Shown piece by piece: positions 50,037 through 62,000 of a DNA stretch of 64,000 bases. Each line of letters begins with the position of its first letter. The stretch's first letter is position 1. A program made the position numbers and the translations under genes. A model generated the notes under the pieces. That model was not told the origin of the DNA and did not search any database. It was given only the letters and a program-made list of their open reading frames with translations. Source of the stretch: an uncultured Lachnospiraceae bacterium (GTDB lineage Bacteria > Bacillota > Clostridia > Lachnospirales > Lachnospiraceae); NCBI GenBank assembly GCA_947305245.1, contig CAMZDG010000006.1, forward strand, positions 1-64,000, written 5' to 3'.

Positions 50037-51896
50037 TTATTCGCGCTTCAGCGAATCCAGGCGCAGGATCTCAAAGCCTTCCGCCTTACCCTTCAACTTA
50101 ATGGTCGAACCAAGGCTCGTGCACTCCGCGCGGTCACCGAGCTGATCAGCCACGGCACGGGAGATCAGGATCTGTCCGCCGGGCGCGTTCGCCTCCAGAC
50201 GGGCAGAGGTGTTTACGGTATCACCGATGGCCGTATAGTCCATACGCTTGGGAGCACCGATGTTACCAACGACTGCAGGGCCCCAGTTCACGCCGATACC
50301 GAAGGACACGCTCCTTCCGAAACGCTTCTGCAGCTCTTCTCCGAGTGCCTTCGAGCCCTCCACCATGTCCATGGCGGCGCAGCAGGCAAGGTACACCGGA
50401 TCCTCCTGCGCGATGGGCGCATTCCAGAATGCCATCGTACAGTCACCCACGAACTTATCCAGAACGCCGTGATTCTTGATGATACATTCCGTCGTCAGCG
50501 TCAGGTACCGGTTAACAATTTCAACGACCGTGGGAGGATCCATGTTCTCACTCATGGTAGTGAATCCACGCACGTCCACGAACAGCACGGCGATGTCATA
50601 CATCTTGCCGCCGAGCTCCAAAGCAGAGGGTCCCTGCTCCAGCAGCGTATTCATAATGGAAGGATCCACGTAATGACCAAAGGTATTCTGCACGCGGCGC
50701 TTCTCCCTTGCGGCCCGCAGGTAATTCAGCGCAACGGATGCGATGAACAGCACCGTCACGAAGAGCGGCACCCACAGCACGTGTAAAACAATCCGACAGC
50801 GATATGCGATCAGACAAAACACGATCCACAGCACCACCGCGCCCACTTCAGCGGCCACGGCATGGATCACGTGCCTGTCATAGAAGAACAATAGCGCTCC
50901 AAAGCAGATAAAGAAGAGGAGCACCAGCTGCAGCATCTGCGACGCATGCCTCGGATAGAAGCCATCAATAAAATTATCCGTCAGATTCGCCATCCACTCC
51001 ACGCCATACATGGGCGCCGCGTGATCGACGGCAGTGAAATAATAGTCACCAAGGCCAACGGTATAAGGTCCGATATAAACGATCTTTCCCTTAAAGCTCA
51101 GCCCCTTCTTTTTCGAGTCGGTCTCTTCCGTCTGGTTTTCGAGCTCCTCCATTCCCTTCACGAGGTCCGCGAAGGAAATACGCTCGTAATATCCGCCGCC
51201 CTTCTTTGTAAAGTTCACGTAATATCTGTTGAGATTTGTACTCGTCTTCGGCAGCGGATTCGGCGTGATCCCGTTGTAATCGCAATACATTTCATAAACC
51301 ACTCTCGGCATGGAATAAACAAAGCCCTTGCCCGGCACGTCGATCCCAAGGATCGCATGCCTCAAAATGGCATCCGTGTCCTCCATGGCATTGATGTGTC
51401 CCAAGGAAGTCACATCCAGCAGGTCTTCGATTGGCTCTGACCAGTTTCTGACAGCTTCCCTGTCCATGCGGAAATCACCGTTCTCTTCCACCACCACTTC
51501 GCTTCCGATGGTGGCGAATCCAGCCAGAACAACGTTGCCGGCTTCCTTACAGGCCTTGATCAGCGCCGCATCATCCTCCGGATTCGAACTGGGTGCGTCG
51601 TACAAAACATCGATCGCAATCACGGCAGGCCTGTTCTCGGGATCCCTGTTGAGATACTCGATGGCCTTCGCCATATAACTGCGCGGTCCGGGCATCGGGC
51701 CCAGTTCGTCAATGGCCTTTTGATCCATGCCGATCACCTTGATCTCTCCGTCCGTCACGCTCTCATGTTGATACAGGAAATCCGACAGCACCGTGTCCGG
51801 ATAGTCCAATGCCCCCAGACCCGCGATCGTGCAAAACAGCGCTGCCGAGAGCGTTGCCGCAACCAGCTTGATGATCCACCTGCGTTTTTTATTCAT
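50037..51896 (-). CDS. CHASE2-domain class III adenylate/guanylate cyclase
   Basis: 619 aa; CHASE2-like extracellular N-terminus, TMs, AVLFVDVRGFTTMSE, DKFVGDCTMAFWNAP, RMDYTAIGDTVNTSARLEA. Confidence 0.92.
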   Translation of the reverse strand: MNKKRRWIIKLVAATLSAALFCTIAGLGALDYPDTVLSDFLYQHESVTDGEIKVIGMDQKAIDELGPMPGPRSYMAKAIEYLNRDPENRPAVIAIDVLYDAPSSNPEDDAALIKACKEAGNVVLAGFATIGSEVVVEENGDFRMDREAVRNWSEPIEDLLDVTSLGHINAMEDTDAILRHAILGIDVPGKGFVYSMPRVVYEMYCDYNGITPNPLPKTSTNLNRYYVNFTKKGGGYYERISFADLVKGMEELENQTEETDSKKKGLSFKGKIVYIGPYTVGLGDYYFTAVDHAAPMYGVEWMANLTDNFIDGFYPRHASQMLQLVLLFFICFGALLFFYDRHVIHAVAAEVGAVVLWIVFCLIAYRCRIVLHVLWVPLFVTVLFIASVALNYLRAAREKRRVQNTFGHYVDPSIMNTLLEQGPSALELGGKMYDIAVLFVDVRGFTTMSENMDPPTVVEIVNRYLTLTTECIIKNHGVLDKFVGDCTMAFWNAPIAQEDPVYLACCAAMDMVEGSKALGEELQKRFGRSVSFGIGVNWGPAVVGNIGAPKRMDYTAIGDTVNTSARLEANAPGGQILISRAVADQLGDRAECTSLGSTIKLKGKAEGFEILRLDSLKRE

Positions 51897-51954
51897 GTCC
51901 TTGGTACCCCTTCCTCGTTTTCACGACTTTGTTTACCAAAATCTTATTTCATTT

Positions 51955-53040
51955 TTATTCCTGCGCCAGCACGTAAACTCTTCTGGAGAATACGTCACAT
52001 ACGTACAATGCATGATCCTTGTAGCACATGCCCACGGGGCTCGTGGGATAGGTCGAAAGGGCATCTCCCGCGTACTCCAGCACCGTGTCCACCATGCCGT
52101 CCTTGATCCTGCGAACCGTCCCGTTCACCGTGTCGCTCACGTACACCGCTCCGTCGTCCCCGACCGTAACGCCCTGCGGCGAGGAGAAGGTTGCCTTCGA
52201 CGCGATCCCGTTGTCGTCTCCCTCTTCGCCCGTGCCCGCAAGCACGATCATCGAGCCGTCCTTGATCTGCAGGATCCGGTTCTCTCCCGTCTCCGCAACG
52301 TAAAGCGCTCCGTCCGCCCAGCAAAGCCCCATCGGCCTGACAAGGCCCTCCTCGTAGACCTCAACCCGGCCCTGCTCCGTGATCACGTAGATCGTGCCGC
52401 GTGCCGTGTCCGCCACGAAGAGCCTTCCCTGATCGTCCGCCGCAAGTCCCGTCGGCTGGTCAAAGATCACTCCCATGTCGCCCATCTCCAGCACGTCCGA
52501 CGAGCCGTTCACGGTCTCCACCGTGCTTCCCCGGACAAGGCGCACCGCGTTGTTCTTCGTATCGGACACCGCGTAGCCGTCCAGGAAGGGCACGATGGCC
52601 CAGGGCTCCTTGAAGAGGCTCTCCTCGAGCGATCCGTCCTTATAGCCTCCGAGAGGCTCTCCGGAAGGGTCCTTCTCCGTTGCCGCCCCGGCGTACACCT
52701 CCGCGCCGGTCATGTCCGCCTTCCAGATCTTCTTTCCGAAGACGTCCGTCACGAGGAAGCTCCCGTCCTCCATGGGCGCGATGCCGTTCGGCCCGCACAT
52801 GACGTCAAGGCCGCTCAAGTACATGATGTTCCCCAGCGGCGTCCCCGTCTTTTTCTTCGTCACGAAGTGCCCGATGAGGAAGATCAGCGCGATCACCAAA
52901 AGGACGATCACGGCCGCCAGGATGATCCAGAGCTTACGCTTCCCGCCCCGGCCGCCGTTTCCTTTCCCTGCGGCGCTCCTGGCCTTTCCTTCCTTCGCCA
53001 CCCAGTCTTCAATTCTTTCACTGTTTTGTACTTCACTCAT
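51955..53040 (-). CDS. NHL-repeat beta-propeller membrane protein (paralog 2)
   Basis: 361 aa; highly similar to the 44823-46064 product; TM IILAAVIVLLVIALIFLIGHFV. Confidence 0.82.
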   Translation of the reverse strand: MSEVQNSERIEDWVAKEGKARSAAGKGNGGRGGKRKLWIILAAVIVLLVIALIFLIGHFVTKKKTGTPLGNIMYLSGLDVMCGPNGIAPMEDGSFLVTDVFGKKIWKADMTGAEVYAGAATEKDPSGEPLGGYKDGSLEESLFKEPWAIVPFLDGYAVSDTKNNAVRLVRGSTVETVNGSSDVLEMGDMGVIFDQPTGLAADDQGRLFVADTARGTIYVITEQGRVEVYEEGLVRPMGLCWADGALYVAETGENRILQIKDGSMIVLAGTGEEGDDNGIASKATFSSPQGVTVGDDGAVYVSDTVNGTVRRIKDGMVDTVLEYAGDALSTYPTSPVGMCYKDHALYVCDVFSRRVYVLAQE

Positions 53041-53059
53041 GATTTCCTATCCTCCCGGG

Positions 53060-56000
53060 TTAAGCGTTTTCGTCTTCCAAGGTAACCGGATCTTCCGGCT
53101 TGATCGCATCGTCCTGTCTGATCACGTCTTCCTGCTTGATCACGTCTTCCTGTTTGATCGCGTCTTCCTGCCTGGTATCGTCTCCGTTCCCGTCATCCGA
53201 ATTGTTACCGCTCTCCTGTCCGATATCGTCCAAGCCTGCGAACAAGTCAACCGACACCATGATATCTTCCGACGCGCCTGCATCATCTGCCGCATCCTGG
53301 CCTTCCGACGCGCCTTCATCATCTGCCGCATCCTGGCCTTCCGACGCGCCTTCATCATCTGCCGCATCCTGGCCTTCCAGTCCCGCATCGTCTGCATCGT
53401 CCTGGCCAACTTGCGCGCCTACTGCGTCAGCCATATCCTGGCCATCCGGCATGCCTGCATCATCCGTCGCATCCTGGCCTTCCGACGCGCCTGCTTCTTC
53501 GGCATTGCCTTCGACCTGCTCCGGATTCCCGATATAGGCTCCGAAGCCTTCGGTTGCAGCCTTTGCGCCTGCTGCCGAATCGATCACGCCGTCATTTTTC
53601 ACAAGACTTCCGTAGGTATTATCAAGCTCGCCTTCATTGTTGATCAAGCCACCTTCCGAATTTCGGATCAGACCGTAGTTATCGATCTCACCGTTATTCT
53701 GCAGGATACCGTTCACGTTATCAAGGATACCCTCTACCACGATCACGCCGCTTTCATAATTGACAATGCGGCCTGCATTCTCCTCGTCACCGTTGATCAG
53801 CGCTCCGTTTGGACCAATCTTAATGGTTCCGCTGTTATGGATCGAATGATAGCTGACGTTCATAATGGCTGCCTGCGTCTCACCAGATACTCCATATCCA
53901 ATATTCACCGTCACGCCTTCGCAAACCACCAAGGTCTTTCCGCTCGGAATGACAACGTTATCATAGATCCAAATCACGTTTTGATCAGGATCCGGGCCGG
54001 GCTTCAGCGTAACAATCTGAATGCTGTCGTCCTTGAACATCTCTTCGAGCGTACTATAGTAAATCTCATCCACGCCAAGCGTCAAAACCGCCGTTTCGGG
54101 TTGGCTTGCAGGTCCAATGGTGCCAAGGTCTTTCTCGCTCGTCCCACTTTCCTTGTCACTTCTCGCGATACACGTAATATTGGTTCCAACGTCATCTGCG
54201 GTCAAAGTATAGGTATCTCCGGTGACAGGCGTTCCGATCAATGCTCCCTCATCATTGTGCTTCTCCCAGGAATAAGTGATCGTTCCCTTGTTCGGCCAGG
54301 TTCCGGTGTAATCCATACTTGCAGCCAGCGTCTCGCCTGCCTGCCTATAGCCAAGGACTGCCACCTGTCCACGGATGGGCGCCATCGTAAAGTATCCGGC
54401 CGCCGCGCCCGCGCTGTCAATGCATGCCATGCTTCCGCCCATATTATTTTCATCATAATGCGTTCCGTTGCCGCCCACCAGAGCCGTACAGTTTGCAAAC
54501 ATGCCTTCGCTCGCCGTTCCCGCAGGTGCAACGAAGAGATCCGTTGCATAGATCACAATAAGGCTTGTGTTATCAGCGAACATATCACTCATGTCCGTCA
54601 CCTGCGCCGTGTCAAAGGTGCTAAGGTCAAGATGCAAGAAATTCGAACAGCCTTTGAACATATTGCTCATGTTTTTCACGTTCGCCGTGTCAAAGCTGCT
54701 AAGGATCACTTCGCCTAAGCCAACGCACCCCTGGAACATGGCAGACATCTGCTCCACCTTGGCCGTGTTAAAGCTACGCACGTCAATCTGTTGGAGAGAC
54801 ATACAGCCATAGAACATACCACTCATGTCTTTGACATTCGCCGTGTTAAAGCCCGTCAGATTCAGTTCGCCAAGATAGTTACAACCGTAGAACATGTTCT
54901 GCATGCTCTCCACCTTCGTGTTCTTTAAGCCGCTCAGGTTGATGCTGCTTAAGTGGGTGGATCCTGCGAACATATTTTCCATGCTTTGTACGTTGGAGGT
55001 ATCAAAGGTGCTCAGATCCAGATCGTAATATGCGCCTGCCCCCCCGTTCCAGATTCTGGAGAATGCCTGCTTCATGCTGGTTACGTTCTCCGTATGGATC
55101 AGATCCAGATTCAAGAACTGGACGTCGCCCATGTCATAGAAGGCCTGCTCCATGCTGGTGGGATAGATGTCCTCCATCACGATGACGCCAGGGATGGTCG
55201 CATTCGCAACATTCGTTCCGTCCGTCGGCGTAAATTCAGAGCTCTTGATCGCATTATTCGGAAGCTGCATCCTGCCGCCGCCGGAATGCCCGTACAATCT
55301 GATGAAGTAGTAATCCTCGGTGCCGCCCTGCCCGTCATCTTCCTGCACAAGCGTCATAGAGTAATATACGCCCGCCGCGCCAAGCTGCGTCTTATCCGTA
55401 AGGTAACCAGGGTTCGTCGTTCCGCCGTCAGGGATGGCACGCTCTATGCCCACATATTGAGGATTATAGGCCGTTCCATTGCTGCCCTCGAGTCCGAAGT
55501 CGCCATCGAACATATCGTCGCCGGTAGCGTTCGTCACGTCAAAGTTCGACGATACGTAAATCGTGGTAAGCTGCGTATCACGCTCCATCATAAACATCTC
55601 GTCCATGTTCGTCACGTTCGCAGTGTTAAATCCACTTAGATCAAGCATCTGCATGCTTTCGCAATTCTTGAACATGCCACTCATATCTTCCACGTTCGCC
55701 GTTTCGAATTCGTTCAGGCTTAGCGTCTTTAAGCTTCCACATCCATTAAACATATATGCCATCGTTGTGACATAAGGATTCGTCCATCCGTCGAGGATCA
55801 GACTCGTCAGATCATCACACTCCGCGAACATCTCGTCCATGGAAAGCACGTTACCCGTGTTAAACGAGGTCAGGTCAAGGGAGGTAAGGCCCGTGCGCAT
55901 GAAGGAATAACGCATGTCCATCACATTGTCCGTATGGAGATTTTCAATGTTCTCGATGGTCTTTAGTCCTCTCATTTCATAGAACGCAAACAACATGTTC

Positions 56001-59000
56001 GTAGGATAGATCGGATCTTCGAAAACAATCTTCGTTACGTCCGCATAATCGTAGTTACCATCATCATATGCCTCGTAGTACAAGATTCCCTTCTTCAGCT
56101 CTTCAAAGCCGCCCCAACTATCATTGTTATAGAAATGCAGGACAGTGTCCTTTCCATCCTCCGTAATTTCATAGTAGATCGATGCCGCGAGCGCACCCTT
56201 TTCAGAGAAGTATCCCTGCTTGTGATCCTTGCCGTCTATGCGTGCAAAGGTCTTATCGACAGGATTTGTGATCTCACCAGTCTTAATTCTGGTTCCGAAG
56301 CCGCCCATCAGGTTGGTACACCCGTAGAATATGTTTCCTTCACCGTCATCATCGTTCACGCCGTCCGTTACGCTCGTCACAACAAACTTGTCGGAAGCAT
56401 AGATGGTCTCCAAGGCCGCACAGCCGTAGAACATATGGGCCATCTTCGTCACGTTCGTCGTATCAAATCCGCTCAGGTCAAGCTCCTTCAGGCTTCGACA
56501 ATTATTGAACATATAGGACAGATCCGTTGCAGTATCGCTAAGTTGCAGTCTGTCAAGGTTCTCAATGACGCTCAGGTTCGTCAGTCCGTCAAAGGCATTT
56601 GCCACGCTTTCCGGGCTGATCTCTTCCATGATGACCACCATCGTGATGCCGCTCTTCAGGTTAGCGACTCCGCCAGAGGGCGCATACTCTTCGCTGCTCA
56701 ATTTCTTGCTTGTGATTTCCGTTCTGTCAGTCCCGTTATGTCCATACAGGCGCAAAATCTTATCCGAGCCAACGTTCTGCATGCTATAGAACAGACCCGT
56801 CGCCGCAGTGATATCATTCTTGTCCGTAAAGTATCCGGGCGCCGCAGCAGTATCAAGCCTTGCATAGGTAGCGTCGATAACTGATGCGTCATAACTAGTA
56901 CCGTTACCGCCCATCAGGCTGTAAAGATTCCAGAACATAGCCTCGCCGCCATTGGTATCTAAGCTGTCAAGCGTAAATTCATCGGAAGCATAGATCGTCG
57001 TCAGTTTATGATTCGGCTCACTCATGCTGAACATGTAAGTCATGGTTTTTACTTTGGCGGTGTTAAAGCTGCTCAGATCCAGAGTCGATAAACCGTAACA
57101 ATCGCTGAACATTTGCTGTATGTTATCCGCGTTGCTCGTGTCAAAGCTACTCAGATCCAAGGAAGTCAGTTTACTACAGCCAGAGAACATCCGGGCGAAA
57201 CAGGTTGCGGACGAGGTATCGAAATTCGTAAGGTCGACAGAGGTCAGGTTTCCGCAATCACTGAACAAGTTTTCAAAACTAGTAACGTTCGAGGTGTCAA
57301 GATTGCTAAGATCCATGGTCTTCAGACTTCCGCAGCCTGCGAAGGCCGAACCCATGTCCGTCACCTTCGACAGGCTCAGGCCGTTGAGTTTGATTCCCGT
57401 CAGATTCCATGCGCCATAGAACATATCACGCATGTCCGTCAGGCTCGAGGTATTCCACTTCGTCAGATCAAGTTCTCCTGCCAGGCCTGAGTTATAGAAT
57501 GCTCCCGCCATGCTCATAACCTTGTCCGTCTTCAGGTTATCAAAATTCTCAAATGCCGTAAGAGGCATCTCTCTGAATGCGGTGATCATGTTCGTAGGAT
57601 GGATCTCGTCTACGAAATTGACCTTCGTGATTTCCATGGCAGAATATCCATTCATGTTAAGCGAATTGGAATAGATGTCCCCCATCGGAAGCTGCTCTCT
57701 TCCAGTGCCTGCACTCGCATAGAAGCTAAGAACAATGTCCGTCCCTACCTTCTTGATGTCATAATAGAGCGATGCCGGGGTCGCATTCTTATCCGTAAAG
57801 TAACCAGGCAGATTGTTCCTTCCGTCAATGCGGGCATATTCCTTATCCGCCGTGTTCAAAGTCGCCTCATAGCATTCATAGCGAGTTCCGGCGCCGCCCA
57901 CCAGGCAGTCGCAGTGATCAAACATGTCAGGGAGGCCGTACTGATCATAGGTATCCGTCACCTGCGTAACCACAAAGGTATCCGAAGCATAGATGGTTTG
58001 CAGGTAATCGCAATAATAGAACATATTGTCCATCTCAGTTACCAGAGAAGTGTCAAAGCTGCTAAGATCAAGTACGCTGACCTTGCTATTGGTGAACATT
58101 TTCGCCATGGTTGTTACGCTGGAGGTGTCAAAGCCTGAGAGATCAAGCGTTTCATCGCTTAGCCTGCAATCCTCGAAAGCGCTGCTCATGTCCGTTACTG
58201 CCTTCGTGTCGATCAGATCAATGTTTTCAATGGTTTTCAGATTCGTACAGCCCTTGAAGGCACCCGCCATGCTCTTTGGAGCAATCTCCTCAGTAATGAT
58301 TACTCTGTCGATATCTGCCGGGGCATAGCCACTGTTAGAACTCTCATCATATAGGTCGCTGCTCAGTACGCCGTTCGGAAGCTCCTTCCTGCCGCCGCCG
58401 GACTGATTATAGAGCCTTAAGACAACCTCAGAGTCTTCCAGTCGCAGCAAATAGTATAGTCCGCTGACGATCGTCGACTTATCCGTAAAGTAACCAGGAT
58501 TTCCGTTTACGCCGTCAATCTGCGCATAGACATAGGAAATATGGGAAGCATCTGAGTCATCATAGACCGTACCATTTCCGCCGATCAGGCCCTGGCGTCT
58601 TTCGAACATATAACCGCCATCTGCCGTAAATGTACTCGTCACGAACTTATCCGACGCGTAAATGGTGGTTAAGTTACGATCCACGTTTGACGAAGCGAAC
58701 ATCATATAGGCAGTCTGCACGCTCGAAGTGTCGAAGCTACTCAGATCAAGCGAGCTTAAGCCGGTACAATCACTAAACATATACCTCATGCTCGTCACGC
58801 TCGAAGTGTCGAAATTGTCAAGCTTCAGGGTGGCAAGCTTGGTACACCCGGAGAACATACTATCCATGCTCGTTACGCTCGAAGTATCGAAGTGGTTCAG
58901 ATCCAAGGAAGTAAGCTCCGTGCACCCATAGAACATTCTATCCATGGTCGTCACGCTGGAAGTGTCGAAGCCGCTTAAGTTGATGGAAGTCGCTTTGCAC

Positions 59001-62000
59001 TGACTGAACATGCCTGACATATTCTCAACGCTTTCCGTGCTGATGCCAGTGAGATCGATCTCCGTCAAGGATGCACAGCTATCAAACATGCCGCTCATGG
59101 TCGTCACGTTTTTCGTGTCAAAGTTGCTAAACTGCACCGAGGTCAGGTCCGTACACCTGGAGAACATTCCTGCCATGCTCGTCAACTGACCCGTAGCGCC
59201 CTTCAGCTTGATGGAAGGCACCTTGGAGCAGTAATAGAACATGTTATTCGCATTTGTTAAGCTCGACAGATCCCAGGAGCTCAGATCCAGCTCCTGATCA
59301 AAACTGGACAGTGACACAAACGCGTATTCCATGGAAGTCACGTTCTTGGTGTCAATCTTGTCAAGTCCAACGATGGAAGTCACGTCGCCCATGGAACCAA
59401 AGGCATACGTCATGTCATACGGCACGATGGTATCCTCGATGCGGATTGCGGTCACTTTATACCGCGAGCTGGTCAATTCATTTTCATAGGAGAGGCTGTG
59501 CATAGCGCCGCCGATCAGCCTTGTCCTGTCAGTTCCTGCTGCATTATAGAAATGAAGCGTATACTCATCCGTCTTACCGGTATTCAACGTAAACTGATAG
59601 TAGATGGAGGAAGGATCCACAATGTCCTTTCCGGTAAAGTATCCCTTCTTTCCGTCCTTGCCGTCGATCCAGGCATAGGTCTTATCCACGACACTGCCAG
59701 AGCTCTCGCCATACAGATAGCATCTCGTTCCAAGACCACCGATCAGTCCCCTACAGTTATTAAACATATTTTCGTGGCTTGCAGCGTCCGTAAGCTGCGT
59801 TACGACAAAGGCATCGGAAGCATAGATCGTCTTCAGCTTGCTGCTGAATGCGAACATATATGCCATGTCCGTTACGCTGGAGGTGTCAAATCCGCTCAGA
59901 TCCAGAACGGTTAATGCGCCACAGCCCCTGAACGCCTGTGCCATGGAGGTCACGGCTTCCGTATGGAGATGCCCCATATTCTGGATTTCCTTCAGGTTGC
60001 TACACTGATAGAACGCGGAATCCATGTTGGCAGGATAGATCGGCTCCTCAATGATGACCTGAGTAATATTGCTTCTGTTAATGGCCGTCTCACCGCTCGT
60101 ATCCGTATACTGCGAACTGTTCAGCATTGCGCCGTAAATCTGGGTCCATCCCGTCTCGGGAGTCGCGGACAGATGAAGCACCGTCTCGCCACTTTCCACG
60201 GAGAGCTTATAGTAGATCCTCTTATCCAGCTGATTCTTGTCCGTAAAGTAACCCTGCTGCGAAGCCACAGGATTATCGATCCGGGCATACTCCCCATCCG
60301 TATGAGGATCGTCCACAAACTTAGTACCCTGGCCGCCCACCAGACCCTTTCGGCCGGTGAACATGTCATCCTGACGGCCAGACTGTGAAGTGCTGGCGTC
60401 AAGCACAAAGTTCTGCGAAGCATAGATGGTCGTCAGCTTCGTATCATCCGTATTCGCACAGAAGATTTTCGAGAAATTGCCAACCCTGTTCGTGTTAAAG
60501 CTCGACAGATCCAGCTCGGTCAGGCTCGTGCAATCTTCAAACATGCTGGACATATCTGCCACGGTTACCGTGCTAAAGCTTGACAGGTCAAGTGTCTTCA
60601 GGCTGGAACATCCCTGGAACATGGTATTCATGCTACCCACGTTGCTGGTAACGAAGCTTGACAGGATAATGGTTTCAAGACTCGAGCAGCCCGCAAACAT
60701 TCCTGCCATGTTCGATACGTGGGAAGTATCGAAATGAGACAGATCCAATGCTACAAGGGACGAACAATTTTCAAACATGCAGATCATGGCCTGCGCGCTC
60801 GAAGTGTCAAAGCTTGACAGATCAAGCTCCATCAAGGAAGTACAACCGCTGAACACGTAAGTCATGTCATTCAGATCCTTCGTATCCAGATAGTTCAGGT
60901 TCTCAATCTTCTTCAGGTCAGCACAATCCTTAAACGCCGATCCAATGCCCTCGGGAGCGATCGGGGAGTCGATGACAACCTTCGTGATCTGCGTGTGATC
61001 ATAGCTAGTCGTTGCGGTGGAAGGTGTCTGGTACTGAGAGCTATCCAGTTTATTATCCGGAAGCGGAGTTCTGCCGGTCGCTTCCCTCGCATAGAGCGTC
61101 AGCACGATTTCTCCGTTGCCGTCTTCTTCCAAGGTGTAGTATACTCCGGTTTTCTCCTCCCAAGTCGCGCAGAAGGTCATGGCACCGGAGTCGGTGGTGC
61201 CAACTTCCGTGACGATCGTGCCAGGCGTATTCACTTCATACCATCCGGTGAACTTGTAACCGTCTCTGGTCACGTTCGCGGGCAGGGTCGCTCCAGTGCC
61301 ATAGGTATATTCCGTAGGCACGGTGGTGTCATTGATCTTTGCCGTCGCGTCATTTTCGGCCTTCAGATCATAGGTAATGCCATATTTGCGGGCGGTTGCC
61401 GCATAATATGCCTTGAGCGTCGATACGGCAGTGATCTGCGGCATGTCGTCTCCGCCCGTATAGATCGTAGGCGTCGTGCTCGTATCCGTAGACAGGATCC
61501 AGCCCTTGAATTCATAGGTATATCCAGGGCTATCCGCCTTCGAAGGCTCCTGTGATCCGTTATAAGCGGGCTTAGCTTCATAAGCTACCTTCTGCGTCTG
61601 TCCGAGCACGGTGGTGCCGTCTTCATCCACAAAGGTGACGTCGAAGGTCTCCTTCTCGAATTTCGGCACAACCTTTACGTCGTATGCAGGCATATAGAAG
61701 GTGTAACAGTCTTGATTTGTCTGCGTCGTCGCGATCGTCTCTTCCGTTTCCACGTTATTCTCCACCTTGTAGAAGGTAAAGCCTTCGAACGTGTGATGCT
61801 CAGCGGCATTGAAAATCAGGTCGACTTCGTCATTTTGCAGTGCACAAATAAAATAATTCGTTGCGACGGTGCCGCCGGTAACCTGCGCGATCTCCACCTG
61901 ATAATTGATGACGGTGATCTCCGCGGTGCAATCCTTGGCAGGCATGGTAAAGGAGTAAACTCCGTTTGACCCGGTGGTGGTGATCACGTTGCCGTCCGCG

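Noticed and set aside
52712-54718. 668-aa plus-strand ORF over the NHL2/giant-protein junction
   Set aside because: Antisense of repetitive coding DNA; repeats such as FRRAFIICRILA are the reverse complement of GASEGQDAADDE repeats.
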